Source of the DNA: Margaritispora aquatica
Taxonomy: Eukaryota > Ascomycota > Leotiomycetes > Helotiales > Discinellaceae
Reading direction: 5' to 3'
Length of the DNA stretch: 64,000 nt
NCBI GenBank assembly: GCA_007644065.1
Contig: VJWN01000013.1
Span: forward strand, 992,001-1,056,000
The notes beneath the pieces were generated by a model. The model searched no databases, was not told the DNA's origin, and worked only from the letters and a program-made list of their open reading frames with translations. A program made the translations under genes and the position numbers. This document shows, in pieces, positions 1-10,803 of this stretch; positions within the stretch are counted from its first letter, which is position 1; each line of letters opens with the position of its first letter.

Positions 1-1449
1 GGAACGTTGTCGAGTGCTTGAATCTCTTTGTCATCATCTTTAGTAGTGTTATCAATGACTTCCCTGTGAACTTCCACCCGGACGCCATTCGAGTTCTGCT
101 TCTCTAATGTCCTGACTTTTGTCTCCAACCTTGCCACTGCATTCTCGCCTTCAGCGATCTCCAGAATAAGAAAGCCGTTCATGTCTTTGCAGCCCTCATA
201 TCGCAATTCCATAGCCTTAATCTGCTTTGTAGTAAAGCAATTTCTCATCGTGTGATGTTTATCGGTTCCTTGTAAATCTTCACTTGCTCTTGAAGGGGTT
301 CTATCATTTGCTCGTGACACATCTGAAGCTGAGCCAATTTTTGTATTGTTGATCTGATGGCGTACGGGGAGGTGTTCTGACAAATGCAACTCTTGCTTCC
401 AACTCTTTTCGTAACTCCTCGATTGTTTTGTCCTTGTCTGATGAAGCCTTTGTGACGTGGACAATATATCTGCGGTACGAGCTGAAGGCTTTAATGATCT
501 CTTGTTCCCTCAATGCAGTAGTGGCTTCCAATTCTTTCTTTCTCTCGTCGAATTCCTTGACAAGAGCAGCTTTTTTAAGTCTTACAGAGAAGGGCATCTC
601 AGAAAGCCATGTTTGTCTGTGCAGTGATGCAATACTCGCACCTCCCTCAAGCTTTTCAAGAAGATCATTGCATGAAAACATGAAATTTTGTTCAAGATTG
701 CGAATTTGGATATCCAGAATTAAGTTTCTTTCCACTTCAGATAGCTCGAGAAGGTTGGCATGTGCCTGAGCAGCAGCGGTATCTTTTATGTGTTGAGCCT
801 CTAGTGTAGCAAGCTCCAGCTCCAATTCCTCTTTGGTCTTCACAATTTTTTGGCCTCCATCAACTTCGGTATTGCCTGCGGTAACGGCATGGATGATCCT
901 GTCAATTAGGAGATTTGTTCCATGGTCCATGGTGGGGAGTATCTCACGAAGATTCTGCATCCGTCCATCGTGATTGTCGCCGCTTCTGAGAACCCGGTCT
1001 ATCCAGAAATTATTCAATTCGAGGTATTCAAGCTCGTTGTTCAAAAGCGCCATCAACCTCTCATGCGCATCATGTTTCTGCTGGCATGCATTCCAATGCG
1101 CTGGAGGATAACGAACATAGATCTGCTGCTCGTCTGGCTGTAAAAACTTCACATGAGACTGGTCAGGGTGACTCAAACTGTGATTGATGTTCCACATGAT
1201 CCCTCTATTGATAGCGTCACGATTTATCGCATTTTTCAGCAACACAGGAAGCTTTTTGTTGGGATCCTTCATGTGCAGGGCGCAAGCAGTGGTGCTAAGG
1301 GCAACAGCAATCTCAACTGCTTCAAACTCATTTAGAAGTGGCTTTTGTTGTTGGCTTCTGCTTGCTTGTTCCTGTGCATTTGCTTGGGGTGTGATGAGCT
1401 GTAAGGACACCGATGAAGGTTCCTCATTATTGCTGTGGTGGTCCGCCAT
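1..1449 (-). CDS. Coiled-coil hypothetical protein, 3' end beyond left edge
   Basis: I do not recognise this gene. The start ATG at 1449 opens a 381-codon frame that is charged and helical, with probable coiled coils at about residues 205-240 and 290-360 (many E/K/L heptads). The written frame stops at 304, but another frame continues the same coiled-coil style from about 362 down to 275 (IQKLAQLQMCHEQ). After a likely short intron (donor about 273, acceptor about 214) it runs through MELRYEGCKDMNGFL and off the window. The switch sits at a CCCC run near 362, where one extra base would join the two frames. So the gene either has a frameshift or a base is missing from the assembly. There is no signal peptide, membrane segment or known catalytic motif. 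Function unknown. Confidence 0.55.
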
Positions 1450-1957
1450 GATGTGATGACGAAGAGTTGTAGATGGATTTGGGAAGAAATTCCGGATATG
1501 TGTCGAAAGACGAGTGTGCGAGAGATAGAGATGTGCCGTCGTGACGAGAATGTCACGTTTTCGTTTCGTGAAGTGGCTCCTAGCGTATTCGCTTTCACGC
1601 GAGGCTATGCAGAACCCCAGCGGATTTGTTCTTTTTGGGACATAAAGCTTTAACTTTCGTCAAACTCACAAAACTTCTCTTTGACCACTGGAGCAAGTCC
1701 AGTTTTGTATTCAATTGGCTTCCATATGACCATTTACAACTGTAGCGAGACTTTCTCTCGTCCTAGACTCTTAGACATTTTCATTAGTAGTTTATACTCG
1801 CTGATGCTATTGTCTAATTGATAAGCGCTAATTACATACAAGTAATCTTACACAGCAAAATAAGGGAATTTATACTACGAGCCAACTTGGGCTGTTTTAT
1901 CACCAAGCCCACTATCTCGAAACGAAAACATACTTGGTCGTTCGACTTCCGGCCTAG
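1450..1957. other. Intergenic, no gene seen
   Basis: AT-rich sequence upstream of the coiled-coil gene. It probably holds that gene's promoter. No coding frame of believable composition on either strand. Confidence 0.5.
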
Positions 1958-3033
1958 TCACATCATTTTCATGTTCTTTAACTGTAGATAAGTCAACTTT
2001 CTGTTATTGGAATAAATGTTTTTCGAAACAAGAAGCCTACCAATGTTGTGTTGCTCTGGCTTCCTCTCAAGTTCGACAGTCATTTGGTGAACAAGATGCT
2101 CACATTGGTCCATTTTCTGACCAAGCTGCAATACCTCTTGACTCAGAGACATGAAGATTCGCAAGGTATTAGGGTCCTCACATACGCTCGTTTGGCCAAG
2201 TTGAAGTATCTTCTGACTTAAAGCTACATGGGAGTGCAAACTCTCTGGCTCGTTCTGCTTGGCCTTAATGGGCAAAGTTGTAACAGGTTCTTTCGACGTG
2301 GAACACTCTTTGGTCACAACCTTTGACTGTGACATGAGATTCAGTGATATCAACAAAATATACACTTACTAGAGTTTTTTGTGTATATGCAGGAATACAA
2401 TGTGGAGAAAAATTCTGCTAGAAAGGATACACAGCGTAACTCACCAATGATTCATGAAGCTTCTTGGGGGCAGCTCTTCTCCATTTTTTTTAATTGTCTT
2501 CCTTGGAGAACTTCGCGTCGCTTGTTCTTTTATATCGTCCTTAACTCCCACCATTTTATTCTTCGCGTTTTGATCATGATGAGACATCTCGAAGTCCAGT
2601 TCTTGTTGTATATCACAGCTCTTCGTTGAACCAGATTCCTCTTCGTTCGTTAAATTGGATGATCTGGGGAGCTTCCGAATCATTTCATCCATGATCGGGG
2701 CGAGTTGAGAGATCTCCTCGACTTTACCCAATTCGTGATCAAACTGATTGTTGAACACTGTTAAAATTTCATTGAATCCCCTCTCAGACTCTTGGCGCGG
2801 GGGTGAAGGAGTAAGGGACTCAGTCTCTTCTGAGTGCTTCTCAACTACCAATGATGCCTCTGTCCCTTTCCAGTACTATTGTTCGAGTGGAATGTCACCC
2901 ACTGCTTCTCCTGCTGTGATAGATTCGGATTTAGACTCGATATTCTCGACCAGGTAATGTTTAGGAGATTGCTCCATATCTGGAGCACTTTTTTTATCCT
3001 GTTCCATGGACATAGGTATGCGATTCGATGCTT
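1958..3033 (-). pseudogene. Fragments of an acidic, coiled-coil-like coding sequence
   Basis: Three minus-strand segments look coding (rich in E, S, K and Q) but do not form one clean model. The segment 3058-2876 overlaps, in another frame, the last exon of the upstream F-box-like gene. It ends in an in-frame TAG at 2873-2875. The frame then reopens through 2851-2441 (ERGFNEILTVFNNQ, PIMDEMIRKLP). A 39-bp GTGAC..ACAG interval would remove the TAG in frame, but that is very short for an intron. A good donor (GTGAGT) lies at 2444, yet I could not find an acceptor that keeps the frame of 2334-1958 (SLSQEVLQLGQKMDQCE). The segments may be the decayed 3' part of the F-box-like gene or one or two small genes. 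Function unknown. Confidence 0.35.
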
Positions 3034-4114
3034 CTATAGGAGCAGCAGAATTATCCACAGCTTCATTATAACTTTCTTCCTTTGGTAGTTCTCGGCGCAG
3101 CGAGTGAAATTGACAACTAACTTCTTCAAGTTTACTTGCGCATTAATTAGTGGGAGCGCGAACTGGAGTTTCAATGGGAGGTCTTCATTTCAAAGTGTTA
3201 GCCACGCTGAAAATATGAGGAATGAAATACTGACACGATGGTAAGAGACTGAATCGTATTGAAGATTGGACCAGCTATGACCCACTGGCAGATCTCGGTG
3301 TGGCGGTCAATCTTGAATGTACTGATCTTGTAAAAGATCTCCAAGGCTTCATCGTACATTCTCGGATCTGCCCGAAGCGCAACCAACAAAGGAGGTGTGG
3401 AACCATTCCAGGCAAAGAGATGCTTGAAGATTTGCAACCGGACTTCAGCAGGAAGATTGCGGAGTCTTGAAGTGCCTTGGTTATTGTTTGCCAGGATAGC
3501 ATGGCCTCCATTGCTGCGTTTTGTTTGATGGAACTTGCGAGTTTGGTGGAATGAGCAATTTCTCGTTTGATTTCACAGTCCTCAACATCCGATTCGATGA
3601 TCTCAGCATCATGAACTACAGACCTCTTCAAAGTTGAGTTTGAGACATACCCGCCTTGCAACTTCGAGCCTGAGATCCAGGACTCTTTGACAGTCGATTG
3701 ATCGATCAAGCACCCGAATGGGCTCGAGACAAAAGCCTTTGGATTTTTGTCACGGTGGGCAATGCTCACAACCTGGCAGTCTTTGAAAGTTGAATCATGG
3801 AACGCTGAATTCTCGACCAGGCATTCGTCGAAGTGGCAATTGCTTCCTGTCGCATTAGAGACCCTGCAATGGTAAAAGCTTGCATTGTCGTCAATTGTTC
3901 CTTCGATGATTTCGTCAACGTAGATGCGACCAGTCACGTTCTGGTTGGACAATGTAATGTTCAGCTTAAAAGTCAGCTTATATTCATCAAGTCGTGAATG
4001 CCATGCGACGAGGTCGGCGGAAGCTGGGAATGGTACGGGAAATAATAAACTTACTTCTAATGCCCTCATAAAGCCAGGGCTGTACTCATTTGATTGAGTA
4101 GCCATGATAGTCAT
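3034..4114 (-). CDS. Pentapeptide-repeat plus F-box-like protein, frame-broken
   Basis: Begins at ATG 4114. Residues about 79-118 and 136-185 fall into five-residue steps (SFYHC, HFDEC, LVENS, TFKDC; TVKES, WISGS, TLKRS, DVEDC), the pattern of a right-handed beta-helix. An F-box-like helix follows in another frame (LPAEVRLQIFKHLFAW), then the fungal-style stretch ALRADPRMYDEALEIFYKI. An intron (3236-3163, donor GTGTCA, branch GCTAAC) leads to a last exon, LPLINAQVNLKKLVVNF, with stop at 3034-3036. The frame switch lies near an AAAA run at about 3530, where one added base joins the domains. A GTAAGT at codon 21 could begin a small in-frame intron. F-box proteins normally recruit substrates to SCF ubiquitin ligases; that role is inferred only from the short F-box-like motif. 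A relative lies just upstream at 4858-5340. Confidence 0.55.
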
Positions 4115-4857
4115 GTATTGTTGAAGGGGGGAAGCTGCTTGTTGGCCAAAAAATTATTAGGAATAGTTGACAGTCAACAAGCCAAAGAGGTGGAAATATA
4201 TTGATGAAATGAAGATTGTTATTCGTTATTATTCTTGGAACGGGGCTGTTTATTTCCGACAAATCAAGAGTTGATTAAATAGTGGTCGCCCCAGATGCAA
4301 GATGAATGGAATTTGCAGTCTTTTTCTGAAGTCGAATTAATGTAATAAAATCCACTTATTTAATAATCTCGAGGTTCAAGCACTTGAGATTGCTAGCTTA
4401 TTTATCATATTTTCTGTACGTCCACCTTTCCGCTAACTTCTTCACTGAAGTAGATCTGGTGGATCCTGCCGTGTATAATATAAGATGTTTCAATTGTCTT
4501 TTAAAAACTATGAGTGCAGTGCTAATGGCATGTTGCAAAGGGTAGATTTTGGGTATTTAATGGAGTCTGTTCATGTGTTTAGAAAGGGCACCATGCACAA
4601 AACACGGACAATTAGCACACAAAGTAGCAAGAGGCAATCAGATTCCTATGATCGCGGAGACAAATTACAAAGTCAGCTAATGAGAAGAGTGTTTGTTTCA
4701 TTTATTTGTAGTGTGATCCCATCGCCGGAAAGTTACGACTTCAAAGAATCTGTGCACAATAGAGATCATACATAATCGGTCTGCCAGTCATACACATCTC
4801 GGTCTCTAGGGTATTAAATAGGAATTCCATGTTGATTGCGGCGAGAGTATCACGGCA
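4115..4857. other. Intergenic, no gene seen
   Basis: Promoter side of the pentapeptide/F-box-like gene. A plus-strand frame of 96 codons starting at 4485 has no family resemblance and is probably chance. It is also where the missing 3' exon of the next F-box-like gene would be expected, but I found no convincing continuation. Confidence 0.4.
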
Positions 4858-5340
4858 CTATTCACTGGGGCGAATGTCAAAGTGTTCAAGGTGAAAGAGA
4901 CGACTTACGATCTGTAGTTGCAACTCCTTTGGAAGTTTAAGGAAACATGTAAGTGTTGTGCCGTCGGAAATGTCCTCTTCGTACGTCATCTCAACATCAT
5001 CCAAGCCCAAACTTAGGTTTGACAGCTGAGTGCTTAGATCTCCTTCAATAATCTCCTCTAACTCCCAAGAAATCTTTCTCTCCCCATCTTGTGTGATCAG
5101 TCCTAGGTGGTGGTCAATCCACAAAATTTGGTTGTACGTTCTCTGGAAGTCGAATCGATTGTTGGCGACGAAGAGAGCTCCGGGATAGTTATAAACTGCT
5201 CCGTATTCCAGGTGAGATGTTGAGTTGTTCAGCCAACGTTCCGTGGACTCATCCAGCAAATTTCGAAAGGACATCGTCGATGAGTTGAAGGATTGTCCTT
5301 CGGTTTCTTGCACATTAAGCAATGGGTAGAGTGCGCACAA
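4858..5340 (-). CDS. Second F-box-like protein, apparently truncated
   Basis: A minus-strand frame with a usable ATG at 5274 (MSFRNLLDESTERW). It ends in an F-box-like helix, LPKELQLQIVSRLF, followed directly by a stop at 4858. A perfect donor GTAAGT at 4908 cuts the helix after LQLQI, so the true gene probably spliced into another exon that I cannot find downstream. The tract ISWELEEIIEGDL resembles YVDEIIEGTIDD in the neighbouring pentapeptide/F-box-like protein, so the two look like diverged paralogues. No pentapeptide repeats are present. Either a 3'-truncated remnant or an incompletely modelled gene. Confidence 0.45.
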   Translation of the reverse strand: MCALYPLLNVQETEGQSFNSSTMSFRNLLDESTERWLNNSTSHLEYGAVYNYPGALFVANNRFDFQRTYNQILWIDHHLGLITQDGERKISWELEEIIEGDLSTQLSNLSLGLDDVEMTYEEDISDGTTLTCFLKLPKELQLQIVSRLFHLEHFDIRPSE

Positions 5341-6318
5341 TGAAGGCTACTTAATTACTTGTCAAATGTTTCAGATACCTAGAGGCGCGACTGGCGTGGC
5401 AGGTCGATGGGGCAGTTAAAAATGTGGGCTGTCGCGACTGAACCAACCTGGAAATTGGAACGGGAGTTGGTATTTAGTCATGCGACTGATACAATGAACT
5501 GAGGTACCTTGCCTTACCATTCCCAAAACATGATTCTGCAGAACTTCAAGAACGGGTAAGATCATAGCAAAATTAAAGGCTTTGGCTCGATATTCGATCA
5601 GTGAACAGTATGCGAAATTTCTTAGTTGGCGAAATCAAACATGAGACACACCAGCTCCCCTCCGGGAATCTAAACCATGCGTTCTGGTTGTTCCAGTCAA
5701 TACTCGCTACAGTTGCCATATCGAAGACATCATCAGACTACTATACTCAATTTATCTGGAATTTGAGAAATCTACTCCAAGTAGGACTTTACAAACACAA
5801 GCCTGCCATGTTAACGTATTCCCTTGACGTTAAAACTCCTTCGCTTAACGAAAAGGGGCTTCTCTCATCTCTTTCTTGAGCAAATGGAAGAACTTGTCAC
5901 CACAACTGTGATACTTACGTTGAACCATCGATATCTTTCCATTTGCAGGATATCTATAGAAAGATATATTGCAAGTGATCTAGCCTCGAGCAAAACGCGT
6001 TGGTAGAAATTCAATTTTCGCAAGCTATTAAAGTGGGGCTTCATCGCGTTTTTTTCCAGCTCTGCCTCCTCGCCTTCTCAACTCCAGAGCCTTCTTCCAC
6101 AACCTCGTCGCAGAATATTGGTGAACATACTCTCCGCACTTTCTCTGATCTGCTAAAATAGCTCTTCAATTATCAATCCTTCCGCAACGCCTTCGCTATT
6201 CATCGTAGCAAGTGCGCAATCTTTCTCAATTACAAACCTCTTCACATTCAAATTTCAATTTCGCTTTTACCTCATCAATTCTCACGGAAGATCCCTCCTT
6301 GCGATTCTTTCTATCAAA
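5341..6318. other. Intergenic and 5' leader
   Basis: No convincing gene. The last 250 bases before 6319 are pyrimidine-rich (CT tracts from about 6040), typical of a promoter and leader of a well-expressed fungal gene, here the coiled-coil gene at 6319. Confidence 0.5.
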
Positions 6319-8589
6319 ATGCCTACACAGCCAAGTAGCTTCTTCATAGGACCGCAGCGCACCGAACAGAACTCCAACGAGCCCAGAACTCCAGAACCAA
6401 ACAGCTTGTTCGCTCGTGTAGGACCGAAGCCCACGGTTGTCAAGAACGAACCGATGAGTCCCAGGGCAGGTAACTACTTCTCTGCACTTTTTGGACCAAA
6501 GCCTACTGTCGCCGATACTCAGCTTGTTCTCAATAATGGCCCCCAGGCCCAGGAAAACGCAGCGCAAATGGATCACCGCTTTGATCAGTCTTCCATCAGT
6601 CAATGCTCAACCTTAGGCAACTCATACAACGCTCACCTCTCTGCCTCACAGCCTGAGAATTGTTCTGTCATTCATTCTATCATCGACCCAGATGCTGAGT
6701 CCGATATGCTTGTTATTGCCTACATCCAGGAAAATTATGGAAGTGCGCCAACCTATGATAATCTGCAAGAAGCTTTGTTGCTTTTTGGAAGTCACATGAT
6801 GAAGCAACAGGTCCCGCAATCTGAGGCTTGTCCCATCAACTATCCTGTCATGGATGTCTATGCCGAATCAAGAAAGGTTGTCTTCACCTACCTCCGAGAG
6901 CACTACGGCCTTGAGCCTACGTTCGATAATGTGATGGAAGCTCTTATAAGATTTGGAAGTTACAGCTTGTTGATGCAAGGAAAGATTGAATTGTGGCAGT
7001 GGCGTGTTCCTGCTTACAACGACAGATTGAAAACAAATCATCGAATTCTTGTGGATAGAGCAAGGGCCGATGAGAGAGCCAAGATTGCTAGCGAAATCAA
7101 GGATCTGAAGGATGTTATTGCAAAGAATGCGGTTAGAGAAAATGATCTGTTGGATGTGATTACTGGGCTCAAACTACAGATTCCAGCTCCCATCAATTTG
7201 TCAACTATTCCAGAGCACCTCCAATGGACAGATGAAGAAGCAGCCCACCATAACGATAGAGAAAACACCGATGCACACCTCGCCCGCTTGCTTTCTTCAG
7301 ACTACAATGATTTCGATGAGGAAAATCCATACAAGGAATATTCTAAAGGTCTCATCAAGAGACCTGGTATTCCAACTGCAGTTCCTGGAGTGCATATCAA
7401 GTGTCCGAACTGCCCACAACTTAAAGCATTCATCGGCCATTTGACCGCGGACCACAGCTGGTACTCTGAATTTGTCAATGAATCTGGACTGAAGCTCAAG
7501 AATATTCTTTTCAAAAAGGAAGAGACCATAGCTCGCTTGGACAAGGATGTCAAGAAGGCCTGGAAGAAACGAAGTGAGGCTGATGGAAGAACCTCAAAGG
7601 TTGAGCAAGAGCGCGATGCTGCACGGAAGAGTCTTGAGCAGAAGAGTCGCGAGATTGATGTGCAGAGGAATGAGATCGACAGTCTCCAGTTCTACAAGAA
7701 GAACTACGAGGATCTCATGATGGAGAAGGTTAAGAATCAGGAGACCGAGAAGGAACTTGCAAAAGTCACGCAGTCTTTGAAGACCAGCAAGAACATCGAG
7801 CAGAACCTCATGAGGAGGCTGGAACGCGCCGTTGATTTCAACAAGAAAACCTCAGTCGCTGCTACCGCTACAGTCTACAAGCCATCGACCCAACGCGCCA
7901 TGCTTTCTCATCTGCCATCTGACTTTGCAAGTTCTGCTATATCCCGCCGGGCTTCAGCTCTGGCTCCTCTTCATATGGTTTCTGCCGCGGCTTCTGCAGC
8001 TTGTCGCAGAACTTGGGTCACTCGTCATCATATCTGGGCCTCCCGCAATCCTGCTTCTCCTGCTGGATCTGAGCACGCAACATCTGAGCACTCTACACCC
8101 GTTTCTATCAATCAACATGAAGTCTTAGCATTGAAGCAAGAGATCGAGAAGGTTCAAGAGGAATTTGCATTTGTCTCTACTCATGGATTGGAAGACGTCG
8201 GATCAAAGCCAGAGATTGAGAACTTTTACGGCTCCTCAACGCTCATTTCTGCTGATCAATGTCAACTCGTCGGATCAAAGCTCATGGTTGAAGAGGATCA
8301 GGAGGGTCAAGAGATATCCGCAGGTTCCGAGATTGAAGGCTACACCATTGCTGCAACAACTGTCATACCTGCTGCGTTTGCGCAAGAGGGCTTTTTCTAT
8401 TTCGTTGCTTTCCTAGCTCTGATTTGTTTCCTGCTGCAATGCGGCAATGCTCTCCTACACATCGTCACCCCAACTGTTCAATATCTCGGCGGAAACGTTG
8501 TCAACGTTGCTGAAGTTGTCTGTGGTGCAAATGGTGTCTGCCGCGAGTTGTTCTTTACCCCACCTGTCGACATGTATAGCTCTTGGTAG
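6319..8589 (+). CDS. Tail-anchored coiled-coil protein with an internal duplication
   Basis: A single-exon frame of 756 codons; the ATG at 6319 sits in good context (tatcaaaATG). I do not recognise the family. The N-terminus has two short repeats around GPKPTV (residues 35-40 and 59-64). Two copies of a roughly 45-residue unit follow at about 118-162 and 174-218 (SAPTYDNLQEALLLFGS versus LEPTFDNVMEALIRFGS). A long coiled coil runs from about 390 to 510 (EQERDAARKSLEQKSREID). Near the C-terminus FFYFVAFLALICFLL is a hydrophobic membrane segment with about 40 residues after it, so the protein is probably anchored in a membrane with its bulk in the cytosol. Function unknown. A field of degenerate repeats lies just downstream. 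Confidence 0.75.
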   Translation: MPTQPSSFFIGPQRTEQNSNEPRTPEPNSLFARVGPKPTVVKNEPMSPRAGNYFSALFGPKPTVADTQLVLNNGPQAQENAAQMDHRFDQSSISQCSTLGNSYNAHLSASQPENCSVIHSIIDPDAESDMLVIAYIQENYGSAPTYDNLQEALLLFGSHMMKQQVPQSEACPINYPVMDVYAESRKVVFTYLREHYGLEPTFDNVMEALIRFGSYSLLMQGKIELWQWRVPAYNDRLKTNHRILVDRARADERAKIASEIKDLKDVIAKNAVRENDLLDVITGLKLQIPAPINLSTIPEHLQWTDEEAAHHNDRENTDAHLARLLSSDYNDFDEENPYKEYSKGLIKRPGIPTAVPGVHIKCPNCPQLKAFIGHLTADHSWYSEFVNESGLKLKNILFKKEETIARLDKDVKKAWKKRSEADGRTSKVEQERDAARKSLEQKSREIDVQRNEIDSLQFYKKNYEDLMMEKVKNQETEKELAKVTQSLKTSKNIEQNLMRRLERAVDFNKKTSVAATATVYKPSTQRAMLSHLPSDFASSAISRRASALAPLHMVSAAASAACRRTWVTRHHIWASRNPASPAGSEHATSEHSTPVSINQHEVLALKQEIEKVQEEFAFVSTHGLEDVGSKPEIENFYGSSTLISADQCQLVGSKLMVEEDQEGQEISAGSEIEGYTIAATTVIPAAFAQEGFFYFVAFLALICFLLQCGNALLHIVTPTVQYLGGNVVNVAEVVCGANGVCRELFFTPPVDMYSSW

Positions 8590-8826
8590 ATATTCTATCC
8601 GAGGCTCGTGTGCAGTGGACTGATATGGTGTGTTACTGGGGATGATTGAGAGAATGTTTTGTTTGAGTAGGAATTCAGTGGGGAGGCATGTTCTTTGTAC
8701 TTGGCGGATATTACGATAGACTGTTCAGCAGGCATACATTGTGATACGAAGATTGGGAGATATCTTGGACGGTACACTTTACCACATCAGAAAAAGCGAT
8801 GCGCGCACGGGGGTGGATTAGAATCT
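8590..8826. other. 3' flank of the coiled-coil gene
   Basis: Probable 3' untranslated region. No coding signal. Confidence 0.4.
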
Positions 8827-9470
8827 GTCTGAACCACGAGGGTGTACGAAAAGCATACTACGAAGTTTTGAGGAGCGCCACACGAGTCATCAACCTTTCT
8901 CCGAGTACTATACCAGGTCTTCTACAACAACAAGCTGTGCTTTGAGCACGAGGGTGGCGGAGTTACGCGCGGGATGTGTGTTCTTCTGGCATGAGGGTGT
9001 TCAGAATGGCGAGACTGGAGAAGGCTTGGGTATTGTGTCGCAGGGGCGGTCTTTTCTTTCTTTTGTTCTGGTCAGGAAGTGTGAGTTTGCGGTATGGTGG
9101 ATTCAGTGATTTGCAAGTTTGGGAGCTAGGGTCCTGGGGAGCAGTCTTCCTCGAGTACGAGGGTGTTGGGGAAGGTAGGGTGTTTCACTCTGCTTTCCCT
9201 CCAGCACGAGGGTATTCAGAAGGCTGTGACCTGGGGCAAGGCTGTTTCTTGCACGGTTGAATCAGATAGGCGTCTTTGGGAAGGTCTGGTGCAACACTTG
9301 GCGATCTGCGGGAAGGCGTTTGGGTGGTTGGTATGTCTGTTTGCTGGGTTCTTTGGGACCGGCCTCTCTGAAGTGCGAGAGTGTTCGGGGAGGTAGAGTG
9401 CTTCACTCTGCTTTCTATTGAGCACGAGAGTATTCGGGAGGTTTGGGACCTGGGACTTGGCTTCGGCATA
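8827..9470. repeat. Degenerate direct-repeat field built on CACGAGGGTGTT
   Basis: A core close to CACGAGGGTGTTC recurs at about 8835, 8945, 8989 (catgagggtgttc), 9155, 9203, 9371 and 9422. The clearest pair is about 90 bp long: 9153-9243 and 9369-9459 align along their length, including the shared TTTCACTCTGCTTTC block, with roughly four in five bases matching by eye, 216 bp apart. The repeats are G-rich on the plus strand. No frame is conserved between copies, so they look noncoding. They may be an expanded minisatellite or remains of a short mobile element. Confidence 0.65.
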
Positions 9471-10803
9471 TTGACTTATTTGATCGTCGGAAAGTAGATC
9501 GCGCAAGGGTTCACAGCTTTCATCACATGGTGCTTCGGAGTTTGTTTCTTGCAGGCTACTTGGAGTTTGTTTGTTGCGCAGTTTCGCGAATTAAATCATC
9601 AAAACACATCCCTTGACTTCAAGTAAAACCTTGCGCTGTGATTCCATGCTCTTGTGAGAACCCTTTCTTCCAATAATACAGGCATCTGTGGCTTCAGCTG
9701 TTGTTCAATCCAAATAAAACAAAAGCCCTGGCTATTGCCAATCGAAGGAAAAACGTTTGTTGAAGATAGCTTTGTAATGACATGCATGCCTTTCTTGTTG
9801 TGTAGACATTTATGGAGAAGTGATGAGAGAACAAGTTCAACCAAATTCCAGTTCCTAAGTATCCATGGCGGGGTACAAATGCCAAGATCTTAGCGAGGCC
9901 CCTTTTATCGACCCCACTAACTCGTGACAGTCCTTAATTCACCAAAACTAACCACTATACCTAGACTCTCTTCTCCCTCGAGCCCTCAATCTCTCCTTAT
10001 CCTCCGTCTCACAATCTACCTCAAAAAAAATTAGAAGACCCAAAGACTTCAGGTCGAAATCCAATCCGAGACCCACGAACTCCTTCCAGCCCCCACCTTT
10101 GCTTCGCTGGCTCGCTCGCCCGCCCCCACTACAGGATGGACAACAGCAACAGCGGGGCAACACACACCATCAACGACAACTCCAACACACATCATCGCTA
10201 AACACACAGATCTACACCGCAAGATAAAGGTCATCTCGTTGTCACTTCACACGTATCAGAGTTGGTATCTGTCCCGTCCCATCCTGTCCTGTCCTGTCCT
10301 GCTTGCTGCGGCTGGGGAACCACAAGGTCAGTGTTTGGGCCGCGAGCCAACTCTGGCACTGCCTCGGATACGGCCCAAAGTAGGGCTGACACGACGTTGA
10401 GATTTTGGAAGATTAGGAATGTAGAAATATGGCGAGGGTTTGTTGGGGGAAAGGTACGATGAAGGGGAGGAGGGGGTCGGGAGTGGGATATGGAGGGACA
10501 TGGAGGTGAAGGCGAATTATTTGTCTGGAAGGTCAAAGGCACAGTAGAACACTGGAGGCACAGGAGATGAAATTCAAGATCGAGCATTTGATACGTGATA
10601 TTCGGTATGGAACTGAGCTATGAAACATTAAACAAACATAAACATTACTTTTGGATCTCCTGTCCCTTGACATTACACTGTTCAAAACATATTATATCCT
10701 CCTCGTAATCGCACAATCGTCAAATATGTCGCAGTCCTTCCATTCGCATCAATTCCCAAAATCCTCGTCTTTCTCATCATCGCTGTCTTCGTCGTCGGTG
10801 TCC
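9471..10803. other. Intergenic, no gene seen
   Basis: Several overlapping frames exist but none has convincing composition. A short pentanucleotide run (cctgt repeated) lies at about 10280-10300. The stretch 10741-10803 encodes, on the minus strand in a shifted frame, an acidic tail that may belong to the zinc-finger gene upstream of it (see that entry). Confidence 0.45.

Noticed and set aside
10000..10600. Possible small Cys-rich protein on the minus strand (10163-9948)
   Set aside because: Composition looks like translated low-complexity DNA, with no splice support and no similarity to the Cys-rich array.
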